Positions 52,563-61,606 of a DNA stretch of 64,000 bases are shown here, in pieces; positions within the stretch are counted from its first letter, which is position 1, and each line of letters begins with the position of its first letter. The notes under the pieces were generated by a model that was not told where the DNA came from, searched no databases, and saw only the letters and a list, made by a program, of their open reading frames with translations. Position numbers and translations under genes: made by a program. The stretch is from Streptomyces sp. NBC_00239 (lineage in GTDB: Bacteria; Actinomycetota; Actinomycetes; Streptomycetales; Streptomycetaceae): contig NZ_CP108095.1 of NCBI RefSeq assembly GCF_036194065.1, forward strand, positions 1,550,001-1,614,000, given 5' to 3'.

Positions 52563-53498
52563 ATGAACACCGCAGGCAAGGTCGGACTCTTCGGCGCCGC
52601 CCTCGCGGCAACCTTCACCGGCGCCTACGCACTCGGGTCGGTCACCGAACCGCTGACGGACCGAACCGCCACAGCGCAACACGCCACACACACCGAAACG
52701 GAAGCCGCCCCAAAAGCGACGGCCCTGCCCAGCGGACTGCAGGTCTCCCAGGACGGCTACACCCTCGACCTCCAGACCCCCCGCCTGGCGGCTGGACAGG
52801 AGTCGCCCTTGCGCTTCACGATCAAAAACAATGTGGGCAAGGCCGTCACCGACTTCACCACGGCCCACGACAAGGAGCTGCACCTCATCGTCGCTTCACG
52901 GGACCTGAACACCTTCCGCCACCTGCACCCGACCCGAGCCAGCGACGGCACCTGGAACACCCCCGTCAACCTGCCCGCAGCCGGCGACTACCGCGTCTTC
53001 GCCGACTTCACCCCCACCAAGAAGGGCGCCACCGCCCTGACCCTCGGCACCGATCTCGCAGTCTCCGGGGCCTACCAGCCGCGCGAGCTGCCCGCCCAGC
53101 AGGCCACCGCCGACATCGACGGCTACACCGTCACCCTCGACGGCAACCTCACCACCGGCAAGATGAGCAACCTGACCCTGAAGGTCACCAAGGACGGCAA
53201 GCCCATCACTGACCTCGAGCCCTACCTCGGCGCATACGGCCACCTCGTCGCCCTCCGCGCCGGCGACCTCGCCTACCTCCACGTCCACCCCGAAGGCGAA
53301 CCTGGCGACGGCACCACCAAGCCCGGCCCCGCCGTCTCCTTCATGGCAACGGCTCCCACCGACGGCGCCTATCGCCTCTTCCTCGACTTCAAGCACCAGG
53401 GCACCGTCCGCACCGCCGCCTTCACCGTCCACACCACCGCCGCTACGGCAGGCGCCGACAACCCCGGCGCCCACACCGACCACAGCGCGGGGCACTGA
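52563..53498 (+). CDS. secreted copper-responsive protein with two Ig-like domains
   Basis: This 311-residue protein has a signal anchor (about residues 8-25) and a Thr/Ala linker. Two similar beta-rich modules follow: one with KELHLIVASRDLNTFRHLHP and GDYRVFADF, the second with YGHLVALRAGDLAYLHVHPEG and GAYRLFLDF. Paired His in FRHLHP and LHVHP look like metal ligands. The C-terminal tail (NPGAHTDHSAGH) adds more His. It is transcribed divergently from copZ-copA with a CsoR operator at its promoter, so copper induction and external copper binding are likely. Confidence 0.82.
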   Translation: MNTAGKVGLFGAALAATFTGAYALGSVTEPLTDRTATAQHATHTETEAAPKATALPSGLQVSQDGYTLDLQTPRLAAGQESPLRFTIKNNVGKAVTDFTTAHDKELHLIVASRDLNTFRHLHPTRASDGTWNTPVNLPAAGDYRVFADFTPTKKGATALTLGTDLAVSGAYQPRELPAQQATADIDGYTVTLDGNLTTGKMSNLTLKVTKDGKPITDLEPYLGAYGHLVALRAGDLAYLHVHPEGEPGDGTTKPGPAVSFMATAPTDGAYRLFLDFKHQGTVRTAAFTVHTTAATAGADNPGAHTDHSAGH

Positions 53499-54195
53499 CT
53501 TCCTTCGACAGCCGCACGAACCGTCGGGCGCGGCGATCGGGGAGACAGCGGCCCTGACTTTCACGGCCTCCTCGTGCCGCCGGACGCCTGCACCACTGCA
53601 GCGAGAACGACGGCTCCTTCGACGTACGGCCTCGGCATCAGGTGCCCGGCAGCCCATCCTCCGCCCAAGCGGACCAAGATCCGGACCAGCTGCGGACCAA
53701 GCTGCGGTCAATCCGGAACTTCCCATCCCCGCCGCCCCCGGAGTGCGCCTACCAGGATCTAGAGCAGCCCCCTCCAGAGCCCTACCCAACTGCCATATTC
53801 CCTGATCGGCGTGGGTGAGCGCCTCTATCTCCAGGAGACCGAAAAGACGTATTGGTCAGCGACACCCCCCAAGAAGCTCGGCCTCCTCCAGAACCTGGAT
53901 TTGGGCTCCTGAACAGGCGAATGCTTTCCCCGAGCCCTCTCCGATCGGAAGCCGATCGGCATAGATCAGCTGCGCTGAGTGGCCAGGCCTCGCTCGGCCT
54001 GTTGGCTCGGACCAGTCACGAACCGGATTCCCGGCCAGCGTTTCACCGCGCCGGCGATTGATGTCGACGTCCAGCATCGTCCTTCCGGGGCTCGGCGAAC
54101 ACCAGGTCGTCGCCGGCGGTTCCTCGTCGCGGTTGTCCTCTGTCTGGGCTCGAGCGGAGGGACGTGGCGAGCTCGTGCCAGTCCGCAGAGCCTGA
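53499..54195 (+). repeat. gene-free segment containing dispersed repeat copy b
   Basis: About 700 bp with no supported gene. AAGATCCGGACCA then CGGACCA lies at 53676-53699, and CCCCCCAAGAAGCTC lies at 53864-53878, followed by GGATTTGGGCTCCTGA. These match parts of copy a (30463) and copy c (58394) in the same orientation. The segment lies just outside the 3' end of the Lamassu-like cassette. Confidence 0.5.
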
Positions 54196-56130
54196 TCAGG
54201 ATTCGTCTTCGGCTCGGTGGGTGTGCTCGGGTCCGGGGTGGGCTACGCCTGGGACGAGAGGATTGTCGTAGTCAAGTTCGATCTTGCCGAACGCTGTGCC
54301 CGGGGTCGGGGCCGAGTCGTTGTCGGCGATGATCAGCTGGACCTGCGAGTCGTGGAGCTCGGCGAGTGTTTGAAAGCGCTGGTAGGTCCGGTGCCCGCGC
54401 GCCTGGTCGTCCAGATTGGTCCCGGACGCCTTTCGAGGCGAGTCGATGATCAGCAGCGACGGCACCCGAACGTCTGGGTGTGTGATGCCGAACTCCAGCA
54501 GGGAGAGGCTGTACGCGACGTTGATGCAGGTCACGATGCCCCCGCCGTCGGCCTGAAGACTCTCGAACGAGACGTTGTCCACTACCGGCAAATAGGACGA
54601 CGGGTCGATGGTCGCGGACTGGATCCACGGTGCAGGGCGCAGCTGCGAGATCACCGTGTTGAAGTCTCGGCCAAGGTCGCTCACGAGGGTTTGTCGCGCA
54701 GCGAGTTCGGCTGTGCGGGCCTTCTTCTCAGCGGTTGCGCGGGTTCGCTGCTCCTTGATGGCTCGGACATCTCGTGCGATCGCGTGTACCCGCGTCCAGG
54801 AGTCTCGTAGCTGGGTAACGGAGTCGATGGCTGCCCTGAGCGAGGCCGCGCGGGCACTGGCGTCTGCGATGGCGTCGAAGCGGGGTGCCACGAGGTCGCG
54901 GGTCTGTGCGTCGAGTTGACGGCGCAGACTGTGGGCGAGGAAATCGGTTTGCTGGGCTCGTTGTTGTGCGACTTCCAGGACTCCACTATCGGCTTCGAGC
55001 ACGGCTCGGGCGTCCTGAAGCTGAAGGTCAAGGTTCCTTCGGGTCTGTGCGATAGCGGCGGGATCGACGTCTTGGTCGTGCGGGTCGTCCTGCAGGCAGA
55101 CCACGCAGTGGTCCTCGGGAACGGGGCGGGTGCTGAGCCGCTGCATGCAACGTGGACAGACAACGAAGTCGAAGGGTGACAGCTTCTCAATGGCGGTGGT
55201 GGAGCGGTCGAGTCGGGCCAGGTCGAGCTCGACCTGGGCGACGACCGCGGCACGGGCCTCCACGAGCTCTAGTGCCGCAAGGACGTCCTGCTCGGCGTCG
55301 CGGGCACTGTCCACTGCCGCACGCAGGTCTTGGCGAAGGACGGCGTCGGCTGCGGTGCTCTCCTCCAGGCCATGGCGCAGGGAGGCCAGCGCTGCATCGG
55401 CTCGCTGCAGCATGTCCCGCAGACTGGTGAGCTCGGCCCGCAGTTGGTCCTCGGTGCGGGGGTCAGTCGCACCGAGGAAGTTCTTGACGTTCTCATATTG
55501 GTCCGTCTTCTTGCGGAGCTCCTCCTTGAGCTCGCCCAGCTTCCGGCTGAGTTCCAGCACGGTGCTGTCGGTAAGCGCGAACATCAGCTTGAAGAGGGCG
55601 GTGCGTTTGGTCTTGAACCATGTGTCGAGGTGTCCCACGACTTCGCGGTCAATGTTGCGGGCTTCCCGGTACACGTAGGCAAAGAGGTCGGTGAACGTGA
55701 GGTCCCGCGTTGTGGCTTTGCCGTCGCGGCTGGCGGGGATCGTCTCGCGGGGGAAGTCGAGGGCCGCCAGAAGGTAGTCCGACAAGGGTGGCAGGTCGCC
55801 GTCCGCTTGTACCGCGTAGGTGTTGCGAGTGGCCAGGGTCCCTGGGTCCAGGACCTCGACCTGGCCGGAGCGGGCGTCGTTCACGGTCCTCTTGAGGATC
55901 ACGTGCTGCTCGCCGATGAAGACCTCGGCACGGGCAGAGATGACGTGATCGCGGACGGCCGGGGTCAGTACGGCTTTGCCACCCACCACATGCTTGAGCA
56001 GCATCAGGAGGCTGGACTTGCCTGTGCCGCTGGGGCCGCTGACGACGGTGGCCGGCCCGTCAAAACGGTAGGTCTTCTCGGCGTCGGCGGTGGTGACGGT
56101 GAGGGAGCGGAAGCGAAGGTGGACTGCCAT
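54196..56130 (-). CDS. lmuB: SMC-like ATPase of Lamassu / ABC-3C defence system (LmuB)
   Basis: This 644-residue protein has Walker A GPSGTGKS (32-39). Long coiled coils lie at about 195-310 and 370-480. A zinc-hook-like apex has two CxxC motifs, CPRC and CVVC, at about 323-343, and the C-terminal half of the ATPase head ends with Walker B SLLIIDSPRK. This is the Rad50/SMC-type sensor of Lamassu systems. The gene starts 1 bp after the stop of the middle-component gene. In Lamassu the SMC complex detects foreign DNA ends or replication and releases the LmuA effector. Family level is confident. Confidence 0.82.
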   Translation of the reverse strand: MAVHLRFRSLTVTTADAEKTYRFDGPATVVSGPSGTGKSSLLMLLKHVVGGKAVLTPAVRDHVISARAEVFIGEQHVILKRTVNDARSGQVEVLDPGTLATRNTYAVQADGDLPPLSDYLLAALDFPRETIPASRDGKATTRDLTFTDLFAYVYREARNIDREVVGHLDTWFKTKRTALFKLMFALTDSTVLELSRKLGELKEELRKKTDQYENVKNFLGATDPRTEDQLRAELTSLRDMLQRADAALASLRHGLEESTAADAVLRQDLRAAVDSARDAEQDVLAALELVEARAAVVAQVELDLARLDRSTTAIEKLSPFDFVVCPRCMQRLSTRPVPEDHCVVCLQDDPHDQDVDPAAIAQTRRNLDLQLQDARAVLEADSGVLEVAQQRAQQTDFLAHSLRRQLDAQTRDLVAPRFDAIADASARAASLRAAIDSVTQLRDSWTRVHAIARDVRAIKEQRTRATAEKKARTAELAARQTLVSDLGRDFNTVISQLRPAPWIQSATIDPSSYLPVVDNVSFESLQADGGGIVTCINVAYSLSLLEFGITHPDVRVPSLLIIDSPRKASGTNLDDQARGHRTYQRFQTLAELHDSQVQLIIADNDSAPTPGTAFGKIELDYDNPLVPGVAHPGPEHTHRAEDES

Positions 56131-56131
56131 T

Positions 56132-56704
56132 TCAGATCTCCGTCCGCCAGGGCCTGTCGACCGCGTCCGGCAGACGGTCGTAGATGAGGGTCTTCAGGGT
56201 CGTACCTGACTTGTTGAAGTGCTTCTTGAGAAGAGTGATGCGTTTCGCCACCACGGACCACTCGTCCGTCTCGGCCAGCATTGCCGCGGCGACTGCGCCG
56301 GATGCTGTGATGCGGAACTCGGCCCGGTCAGTGCCGCCGTAGGTGATCAGGTCGCGGGCAGCCAGGGATCCCAGGACGGTGTAGTAGCGGTGGTCCCAGG
56401 GCCCGTACTTGTAGCGGGTCATGCGGCTCTCGACGGATAGGCGTTCAGCGGAGGTGGGTTGGGCTCCGTCCGGCCACGGAATTCCGTCCTCGGCCAGGAG
56501 GCGCTCCAGCATGGCCGGGTAGCGCAGCAGGAAGTCGAGCTTGGCAAGTTTGGTCAGCCCTTCCAGGCCCTTCTTCACTCCGGTGAAACGGTCGATCAGC
56601 AGCAGCACACGGGCCTCGTGATAGTGAGCCTCATACTGCTCCTGTCGACGGGCCCGGTCCCTGAGGCGCGTGGTCGCCACCAGACGGTCGCCGGCGCTTG
56701 TCAC
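56132..56704 (-). CDS. lmuC: middle component of Lamassu / ABC-3C system (LmuC)
   Basis: This 190-residue soluble protein starts at GTG 56704, overlapping the nuclease stop (GTGA). It is alpha-helical with a winged-helix-like stretch (LEGLTKLAKLDFLLRYP and YYTVLGSLAARDLITYGG), typical of ABC-three-component middle proteins. It lies between the nuclease and ATPase genes in the order lmuA-lmuC-lmuB seen in known systems. LmuC is thought to join effector and SMC sensor. No other function is suggested by sequence. Confidence 0.78.
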   Translation of the reverse strand: MTSAGDRLVATTRLRDRARRQEQYEAHYHEARVLLLIDRFTGVKKGLEGLTKLAKLDFLLRYPAMLERLLAEDGIPWPDGAQPTSAERLSVESRMTRYKYGPWDHRYYTVLGSLAARDLITYGGTDRAEFRITASGAVAAAMLAETDEWSVVAKRITLLKKHFNKSGTTLKTLIYDRLPDAVDRPWRTEI

Positions 56705-58056
56705 GACGCCTCCTCCTCAGAGGGGTCGAACACGTCGGAGAAGTAGAAGTCGCAGTCGTCACAGAGCTGGTAGGCCAAGCCCCGCAGATGACGCCCGTTG
56801 ACGGGAAACGGAAGCCCGGCACCAAGTAGGTCTGGTGTCAGGAGCCGCGTCATCAGCTGGTTCATGCGGCGCCCGTAGGGTGCGCCGTCGGGCGCTTCCT
56901 CTTCGGCCTGCTCGCGGCAGGCGAAGACGGTGTCCAAGACCTCGTAGCTCGCGTTGGCCAGCTCCGTGGTGTCTCCCGCCAATCCCGACCGGTGCTGGGA
57001 CCAGGCGACATACCAGGCTGATCGAAGGCGTTCGGCGTGGGCAGCCTCATCCGCCGGAACATGCCCGCGGGCCATCTTCTTGCGCAGGTTGCCCCCACCC
57101 GGAGCGACGATCGGCAGCTGGCCGCGGGCGAAGGTGGGCACTATGGAACGGCTGGAGACGAACGTGTCGAGGACCGTGGCCTTGGTCAGCCGGCGCCTCG
57201 CGATGCGCTGCTGGATCTGCACGCTGTGCAGGACCCTCGTCGGGTCGGCGATGTAGACAGCGAGCTGTCCGCGATCGCTCTCGTCGCGGTTCGACTGCTC
57301 GATTCGCTCGATCAGTGCGCGATAGGTGGCCTCGACATCCACGTGTTCCCGCTGCAGGGTCGCGATCGCAGGAATGAGGAGACTCTGGAGATTGACGTCA
57401 GTGATGTGCCGGCGGGACGGCAGTTCATCGTCGATATGCAGCGCGGCGAAGAAGAGCTTCACCAAGTCGGTGAAACCGTCCGGGATGGCGATGTCGGCGA
57501 GCCTCGAAACCTGGGGGACTTCGGGGATGGTGGCGTAGGGCTGCTTCCATCGAACTTTCAAGAGGTACTGGGCGACGGCGCTGGCCATGTCGTCCACCCC
57601 AAGAGTGATACGTGGGTCGGGCCCGCACATCGCTTTCAGGGTGGTAGCGCCCCCCTTGCCTGTTGTGAGGCCGGCGTTCGTGGCAAGACGAAGCCGGACG
57701 TTGCTACGGCCATCGCACGCACGCCATCGGTCGAAGAGGTGCGCCAGACCTCCGTCCTTGCACAGGTCCGCCACGTTCCAGGGGTTCCGCCGCTTTCCGC
57801 GGTGCTTCACTGATACGAGTTCGACCGAACCGCCGGCGTACGAGACCACGAAGTCTTCGTGCCACTCGCAGACCACCGATTCGACAGACTCCTGTGTCAG
57901 TAGCGCCACGCATATTTGGGCGGCGACCTCTGCCTGATACCGGTAGTTGCCCAGGGTGTCCGACCCGCTGTCCTCCTGAGGTGCCACGCGGAAGATCGGG
58001 TGCACGAACCCTTCATCAGACTCTGCGTCCTCTGCCGCCTCAGCCTCAACTGCCAC
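56701..58056 (-). CDS. lmuA: Cap4-type DUF4297 nuclease effector of Lamassu / ABC-3C system (LmuA)
   Basis: The 451-residue protein starts at GTG 58056 (weak ribosome site). Residues about 38-110 form the DUF4297 nuclease domain: NYRYQAEVAAQICVALL, then CEWHEDFVVSY and VELVSVKHRGK, a PD-(D/E)xK-like Glu/Lys arrangement. The rest is an alpha-helical domain with CDDCDFYF at the end. Cap4-type nucleases degrade DNA non-specifically on activation, giving abortive infection; Lamassu systems with a Cap4 effector have been described. Its residue pattern appears intact. The cassette lies between two repeats. Confidence 0.8.
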   Translation of the reverse strand: MAVEAEAAEDAESDEGFVHPIFRVAPQEDSGSDTLGNYRYQAEVAAQICVALLTQESVESVVCEWHEDFVVSYAGGSVELVSVKHRGKRRNPWNVADLCKDGGLAHLFDRWRACDGRSNVRLRLATNAGLTTGKGGATTLKAMCGPDPRITLGVDDMASAVAQYLLKVRWKQPYATIPEVPQVSRLADIAIPDGFTDLVKLFFAALHIDDELPSRRHITDVNLQSLLIPAIATLQREHVDVEATYRALIERIEQSNRDESDRGQLAVYIADPTRVLHSVQIQQRIARRRLTKATVLDTFVSSRSIVPTFARGQLPIVAPGGGNLRKKMARGHVPADEAAHAERLRSAWYVAWSQHRSGLAGDTTELANASYEVLDTVFACREQAEEEAPDGAPYGRRMNQLMTRLLTPDLLGAGLPFPVNGRHLRGLAYQLCDDCDFYFSDVFDPSEEEAS

Positions 58057-58772
58057 TGCGCACCCCCCACCCCGCCGTTGGAGCTACGCCCCCAGGGCCG
58101 ACGGCGGAAGATCACCACAATTACCACAGCACCCATGCACTCCGTAACCGGTCGATCACATTCGATGCCACGGAAGACGTGAGGCCCGCTTCGTCTCGGT
58201 CGACGCCGGCGCACGGGACTTCCGACTCCCCCTGCCCTTGGAGCAGCCCACAGGCTCGCGACCGCGCGTCGATCCTGCATGGCCGACGCCAGGGCGGCCC
58301 TCCCACCTGGCCCGTCCGGTCCCGATCGCCCCCAATCACTCCCATCACTCCCACTGCAGCCGAGACGTGACCTGGGTGGGCGCCCGCCGCACCAAGATCC
58401 GGACCATTTCCGGACCAGGCCCCGCCAGAGGGCCGCGCCAACAATCGTTTTGCCTGGTCAGCATGAGTGCAGCTGCTGTACCACCAGCAGACGAAGAACC
58501 TAATGGCGCCGTCACGAGCCAGAGTCCTTGCGCAAAGACAAGGGGAAAGCGCAGGTCACAGGGGCGCATGGGGTCGTGGTGGTCGCGGGTGGTCGCACGA
58601 GACTGGAGGTGTCGACCCTTCCTCCTTACTCCTTGCCCAGATGCATGTACTCGGCACTGGTCCCCAAATCTGGTCCCCAGATCTGGGGTCGCCGGAATCG
58701 TCCTGGCTTCACCCGGCGCACAGGCGCCGCAGCCAAGCTCTCGCGTGAAGAAGCCACAGTTCCGTTCCCTCG
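58057..58772 (+). repeat. gene-free segment containing dispersed repeat copy c
   Basis: About 715 bp upstream of the nuclease gene, with no supported gene. AAGATCCGGACCA then CGGACCA lies at 58394-58417, TTTTGCCTGGTCAG at 58449-58462, and TGTACCACCAGCA then CGAAGAA from 58477. These match copy a closely. Together with copy b the repeat brackets the Lamassu-like cassette. No defence-system promoter was identified. Confidence 0.5.
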
Positions 58773-58991
58773 TCATGGGCCCGTATCACGGTCGGCGGCC
58801 CGCTGCCAGGCGTGGAAAGCAGCGATGGCTGTCGGCAGGGTCGGGTAAATACGGTTCGCCCCGACCGCCGCCGTGAGGCCGTAGGCGTCGAGGGGTTCGC
58901 GAAGTTCCTGCTTGACACGGGCGAGGGCGAACACAATGTCCCTCTGGACGAGTTCGGCGCGCAGTGTCGATCTGGGCGCCCCCAACGACAC
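58773..58991 (-). pseudogene. SulP transporter STAS-domain remnant
   Basis: The frame reads FALARVKQELREPLDAYGLT and IYPTLPTAIAAFHAW, the end of the STAS domain of SulP anion transporters. The membrane part and the start of the STAS domain are missing, so only about 60 residues remain. A strong stem-loop lies upstream. It is probably debris from a recombination event at this boundary. Confidence 0.6.
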
Positions 58992-59024
58992 CGATGCCCC
59001 TGGCGGTAGCTGACCTGATTCGCG

Positions 59025-59075
59025 GTGAGGTGACGGGGAGCACGCGGCCAGCGCCCGCGCTCCCCGTCACCTCAC
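59025..59075 (-). terminator. long stem-loop terminator
   Basis: GTGAGGTGACGGGGAGC (59025-59041) pairs perfectly over 17 bp with GCTCCCCGTCACCTCAC (59059-59075) around a 17-nt loop. It lies 21 bp after the glycosyltransferase stop. Confidence 0.88.
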
Positions 59076-59095
59076 AGACCAGAAACCGGGGAAGG

Positions 59096-59986
59096 TCAGA
59101 TCACCGGGGGTCGGCCGAGTCGGGTCATGCGCCACACCGTCCGCCACCGCATCGGACGCCGGGGTGGGCACGGCACCCGCACTCCCTCGAAGAATCCAGC
59201 CCACCACGACTTCAACCCGGCCAGCGGCGGCCGCTGGGCCAGCGTGTACGCGGCCCAGGTGGCGAGGTAGACCGGGACGAGGACGGCGGGCAAGTGCCGC
59301 TTTGCGAGCCAGACCCGGTTGCGGCCGGTGTTGCGGTAGTAGACCGCGTGCCGGGAGGCCGGGGTACGGGGGTGGGCCAGGACCAGGTCGGCCCGGTAGT
59401 CGATCTCCCACCCGGCATCCAGGGCCCGCCAGGCGAAGTCGGTCTCCTCATGGGCGTAGAAGAACTTGTCGGGGAAGTCACCGACCTGGTCGATGACGTC
59501 CATGCGGATGGCGTGGGCGCCGCCCAGGAACGTCGTGACCGGCCCAGAGATGAGCGGGTCGGCGCCCCCGAGGCGGGGGACGTGCCTGCGCTGGGAGACG
59601 CCGTTCTCGTCGGCGATGCGGAACCCCACGATCCCCAGCTTCGGATTCGCCGTGAACGCTTCCCGGACCAGGTGGAGGGTGTCGGTTCGAGGGAGGAGGC
59701 CGTCGTCGTCGAGGACGAGGACGATGTCAGCGCCGCCGTGTTCGCGCAGCCACCGCACCCCGGCGTTCCGGCCGCCGGGGATTCCCAGGTTCTCCGGCAG
59801 TTCGACGGCCGCCACCGGGTCCGGCAGCGCGGGGAGCTTCGCTCCCTGCCCGAGCACGACGACCGTGGCGGGCTCGCCTTCCTGGGCTGCCACCGACTCG
59901 AGGAGAGCACGGAGTTCAGCCTCCCGATCTCCCATGGTGATGATCACGACGCCGACCGTCGGCGGACCGGTCCGGACGCGGTTCAT
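59096..59986 (-). CDS. family 2 glycosyltransferase
   Basis: This 296-residue protein has the GT-A fold: N-terminal VGVVIITMGDREAELRALL, the metal-binding DXD as LVLDDDGLLP, and the acceptor-side loop FYAHEETDFAWRALDAGW. C-terminal hydrophobic segments (LVPVYLATWAAYTLAQ) may touch the membrane. It resembles rhamnosyl- or related glycosyltransferases, but donor and acceptor are unknown. Its ATG overlaps the stop of the XRE/TPR regulator gene (ATGA), an unusual pair; the two are probably co-expressed. Confidence 0.87.
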   Translation of the reverse strand: MNRVRTGPPTVGVVIITMGDREAELRALLESVAAQEGEPATVVVLGQGAKLPALPDPVAAVELPENLGIPGGRNAGVRWLREHGGADIVLVLDDDGLLPRTDTLHLVREAFTANPKLGIVGFRIADENGVSQRRHVPRLGGADPLISGPVTTFLGGAHAIRMDVIDQVGDFPDKFFYAHEETDFAWRALDAGWEIDYRADLVLAHPRTPASRHAVYYRNTGRNRVWLAKRHLPAVLVPVYLATWAAYTLAQRPPLAGLKSWWAGFFEGVRVPCPPRRPMRWRTVWRMTRLGRPPVI

Positions 59987-61344
59987 GCCTGGGCTCGCAG
60001 CAGGTCGACGGCGCGTTCGTGCAAGGCCCCGGCTCCGGGAATACGGCGCGTGCGGTAGCTGGCAGCCGTGGACTGGATCGCCCTGATTTCCTTCACGGTC
60101 CGGTCCGAGACCAGGCCATCCATGAAGTCCAGCGACCGACCCCACACGGCCACGGCCTCCTCGTGCCGCTGCTGTGCGGCGACCGACCGCCCGATGTTGA
60201 CCATGGTCAGGCCGTGAACCCGCTGATAGGTCCCCGGCGTCCGTCCCTTGAGCGCCGCCCGGTAGTGCTTCTCGGCAGCCCGGTGGTCGCGCATTTCGGT
60301 CAGGGTCTTGCCGGTGTGGGAGGCGACGGTGGCCGCGACCGGACCCGACGCAGCGGCGTAGCCAGGCACCGGGTCGCCTGCGGTGAGCATCGCGTCTTCG
60401 GCCGACAGCAGGGCCGCCGCCGCCTTCCCGCTCTGTCCACCGGCCCCGTACGCCCTGGCGCAGGTGACCAGCAGCAGGGCCTCGGTCTGCCGGTCGACCT
60501 TGCCCGTCGCGCGCTGCAGCGCCTCCTCCGCCAGGCCGATGCACGCCTGCGGGTGACCGAGGTCGAGTGCCTGGTGGGTCAGAGCCCGCATCATCCACGC
60601 GGCGTGCCCGTACGGGTCTGACTCGCAGGCCAGCTGGAAGCCGAGGAGGTAGTAGCGCTGGGCAGCGCCCTCGCGGCCCAAGTCGTGGTGCTTCCAGCCC
60701 ACCAAGCACGCCAGAGTCGCCGCCGCCCCGAACGCGCTGCGCCGTACCGGCTCCGAGGGGAAGCGGCCCTCCAGCATGGGGACCACGGTGTCGGTGAGGT
60801 AGGCGGTCACCATCGTCAGGCCGTGGCCGCCGCCCAAGCGTTCATCCATGCTCCGGAACGTCTCGGTGAGCTCCCGCACGGTGGCGACTTCCTCGGTGCC
60901 GACGGCGCCGCCGCGTTCGGCTGCCCGCAGGGTCGCGGCAACTGCCTGGTGGTCGTAGCCGAGCGGCAGGGCGACGGCGGCTGTGGCGAACGCGGCGTTG
61001 AGGAAGTTCCTGCGACGGAGCATCACAAATCTCCCGAGGTCGGTGGCGTTGGCCAGTGGATCGGACCCCAGGGCCTCGCCGATGCCTGCGCAGCCTAGAC
61101 CGATCTCTGCGTGCGTGACCTTCCGCTTCATCCTTCTGGTGAGGGCTTCGGCGATGTACGAGCGGGTCTGACCGCTTGGTGTACCGCCCATGACCCAGGA
61201 GTGAACGGCCGAGCGGGAGGTATGCAGCGTCACCCCGGACTCAGCGGCCACCGTACGGACGTCCCTGGCCAGGACCTCGTAGGTGCATCCGGCCTCGGCG
61301 ATGACGTCCGCCAGCGCGGTGTTCGGACTACGGCGCTCCGTCAA
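59983..61344 (-). CDS. XRE/TPR regulator with internal RR motif (copy 1)
   Basis: This 453-residue protein has an N-terminal helix-turn-helix-like region (about residues 8-80: LARDVRTVAAESGVTLHTSRSAVHSWV). A hydrophobic stretch after RRRNFLNAAFATAAVALPL at about 112-130 recalls a twin-arginine signal but lies inside the protein. TPR-like helices follow to the C-terminus. This layout is typical of Streptomyces regulators related to NsdA. It is a diverged paralogue of the gene at 61607, and a shared 41-bp box lies upstream of both. Confidence 0.8.
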   Translation of the reverse strand: MTERRSPNTALADVIAEAGCTYEVLARDVRTVAAESGVTLHTSRSAVHSWVMGGTPSGQTRSYIAEALTRRMKRKVTHAEIGLGCAGIGEALGSDPLANATDLGRFVMLRRRNFLNAAFATAAVALPLGYDHQAVAATLRAAERGGAVGTEEVATVRELTETFRSMDERLGGGHGLTMVTAYLTDTVVPMLEGRFPSEPVRRSAFGAAATLACLVGWKHHDLGREGAAQRYYLLGFQLACESDPYGHAAWMMRALTHQALDLGHPQACIGLAEEALQRATGKVDRQTEALLLVTCARAYGAGGQSGKAAAALLSAEDAMLTAGDPVPGYAAASGPVAATVASHTGKTLTEMRDHRAAEKHYRAALKGRTPGTYQRVHGLTMVNIGRSVAAQQRHEEAVAVWGRSLDFMDGLVSDRTVKEIRAIQSTAASYRTRRIPGAGALHERAVDLLRAQA

Positions 61345-61396
61345 CTCGAACTCCCCGCAGCGATCTTGAACAGATTGAACAACGTGCCCCGCCGCC

Positions 61397-61437
61397 CACG
61401 GTACCCCCGCCCGATCACCGTGAGTTCAATAGCCGTA
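61397..61437 (-). promoter_or_regulatory. conserved 41-bp box upstream of XRE/TPR gene 1
   Basis: CACGGT (61397-61402) and ACCGTG (61417-61422) form an inverted repeat with a 14-bp centre, followed by GAGTT-AATAG-CGT. It matches the box at 63031 at about 37 of 41 positions, with the same spacing. It lies 52 bp upstream of the gene start and is probably a shared operator or promoter. Confidence 0.7.
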
Positions 61438-61531
61438 ACGCCAAACGCGATCGGCCCGGAACCTGTCCGGAAACCCGGCCCCACGCCGACGCTTCGCCCT
61501 GCACGGACCACCGCGAACAGGAGCCAGGGAG

Positions 61532-61606
61532 ATGTCTCGTACGACAGCACCGCTCCACCCCAGGACCGGCGTCACCTCCGCCGGCACTCGTGCTCCCGGT
61601 CACCTC
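61532..61606 (+). pseudogene. 5' remnant of a second DUF6415-like gene
   Basis: The ribosome site and start (GAACAGGAGCCAGGGAG then ATG) and the beginning MSRTTAPLHPRTGVTSAG copy the gene at 63150. One frame change later VLPVTSYA matches its next residues. The rest is missing: the frame runs into the 3' end of the regulator at 61607. It is the scar of the tandem duplication. Confidence 0.6.

Noticed and set aside
54217..56187. Plus-strand frames over the SMC-like ATPase gene
   Set aside because: No ribosome sites or domains; the minus-strand gene has Walker A, CxxC and Walker B motifs.
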